Below the pieces are notes generated by a model. It was not told where the DNA came from. It ran no database searches and saw only the letters and a list, made by a program, of their open reading frames with translations. A program made the position numbers and the translations under genes. From an uncultured Collinsella sp. (GTDB lineage: Bacteria; Actinomycetota; Coriobacteriia; Coriobacteriales; Coriobacteriaceae), in the NCBI GenBank assembly GCA_900552185.1, contig URYT01000124.1, forward strand, positions 1-5,638: a DNA stretch of 5,638 nucleotides. The letters run 5' to 3'. Of this stretch, positions 5,512 to 5,638 are shown in pieces. Numbering within the stretch: position 1 is the stretch's first letter; every line of letters begins with the position of its first letter.

Positions 5512-5533
5512 CCAACCAGTTATTTTATATACC
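5512..5533 (-). repeat. right terminal inverted repeat
   Basis: On the minus strand, reading inward, it begins GGTATATAAAATAACTGG and ends TTGG, the partner of 4247-4268. The AT-rich core includes TATAAA (minus strand 5529-5524), so the repeat may also supply part of a promoter for the two minus-strand genes. Confidence 0.6.
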
Positions 5534-5551
5534 CTATACTTTTCCGGATAA
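5524..5551 (-). promoter_or_regulatory. possible promoter spanning the right junction
   Basis: TATAAA (5529-5524) with TTATCC (5551-5546) 16 bases upstream is a weak sigma-70-like pair reading into the two-gene unit. The -10 lies inside the inverted repeat and the -35 in the flanking DNA. The -35 matches only half of the consensus. Confidence 0.25.
5534..5543. repeat. right flanking direct repeat (putative target-site duplication)
   Basis: CTATACTTTT follows directly after the right inverted repeat and matches CTACACTTTT at 4237-4246 except at the fourth base. Confidence 0.5.
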
Positions 5552-5564
5552 TTTACCTATCGAA

Positions 5565-5638
5565 TTAGACACTTTTTCCGAAGTTGGGGGTGCGGACGAT
5601 TTCTTGGACCGCGCCTAGGCGTATCCAAGCTTCCTGCG
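5565..5638 (-). CDS. possible C-terminal tail of a gene beyond the window
   Basis: A minus-strand frame enters from the right edge and reads 23 residues (including LGAVQEIVRTPNFGKSV) before TAA at 5567-5565. It is too short to assign or to prove coding. The frame looks plausible in composition. A plus-strand frame over the same bases (5545-5619) also reads without stops but has no usable start codon. Confidence 0.2.
   Translation of the reverse strand, partial: QEAWIRLGAVQEIVRTPNFGKSV

Larger units (their letters stand above)
4247..5533. mobile_element. putative non-autonomous insertion cassette with inverted repeats
   Basis: Seen: a 1287-base segment bounded by 22-base terminal inverted repeats matching at 19 of 22 positions and flanked by 10-base direct repeats matching at 9 of 10. 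The first and last 100-150 bases are AT-rich and non-coding. The inside holds two overlapping minus-strand genes, one with an ISL3-type transposase C-terminus and one HEPN-like. No reading frame long enough for a complete DDE transposase exists. CCAATGG/CCATTGG also recurs at mirrored distances, 73 and 69 bases from the two ends. Inferred: an insertion mobilised in trans, comparable in concept to mobile insertion cassettes, or an internally deleted insertion sequence that gained cargo. ISL3 elements usually give 8-base duplications, so the 10-base repeat does not fit that family cleanly. Assignment to a known family is open. Confidence 0.5.

Noticed and set aside
4254..5594. GGAAAAA blocks at 4267-4273 and on the minus strand near 5580 as alternative inverted element ends
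   Set aside because: Only the seven-base block matches and flanking bases do not align. The 22-base repeats at 4247 and 5512 are far better and have matching direct repeats outside.
5482..5619. Plus-strand open frame across the right junction
   Set aside because: It has no usable start codon and crosses the inverted repeat, so it is probably chance.

Overview
The window reads like chromosomal DNA of a GC-rich, anaerobic gut actinobacterium of the Coriobacteriia, most likely Collinsella or a relative. That guess rests on the strong G/C third-position bias, the gene content and the protein style, not on a marker gene. The left two thirds look like ordinary genome. The right third (about 4247-5533) is visibly more AT-rich, mosaic, and looks like an insertion.

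Left block (1-3058): a catabolic locus with its regulator. On the minus strand lie 2,3-diaminopropionate ammonia-lyase (dpaL/ygeX, 913-2127) and, 74 bases downstream, an M20 metallohydrolase of the YgeY type (1-838, cut by the window edge). The two genes are paired in the same way in E. coli. Divergent from them is a YheO/DauR-type regulator with a PAS-like sensor domain and a C-terminal HTH (2405-3058). The 277-base divergent region carries two copies of a perfect palindrome, AACAAA-N3-TTTGTT, with centres 51 bases apart. These are the best operator candidates. The working model is that the regulator senses an amino-acid-like ligand and controls dpaL-ygeY, which turns diaminopropionate and perhaps an N-substituted precursor into pyruvate and ammonia.

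Middle block (3059-4246): one gene (3182-4168) for an acidic protein with a Pro/Ala/Thr-rich low-complexity segment and a single C-terminal transmembrane helix. Its function is unknown. A likely intrinsic terminator follows.

Right block (4247-5533): a 1287-base segment bounded by 22-base inverted repeats (19 of 22 identical) and directly flanked by 10-base direct repeats (9 of 10 identical). Inside are two minus-strand genes overlapping by one base (TGATG). The first encodes 128 residues resembling only the C-terminal end of an ISL3-type transposase. The second encodes a 211-residue protein with HEPN-like helical motifs. No complete transposase is present, so this looks like a non-autonomous cassette carrying a two-gene cargo. 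It is the most unusual part of the window. The last ~100 bases (5534-5638) are outside flank, with at most the tail of another minus-strand reading frame.
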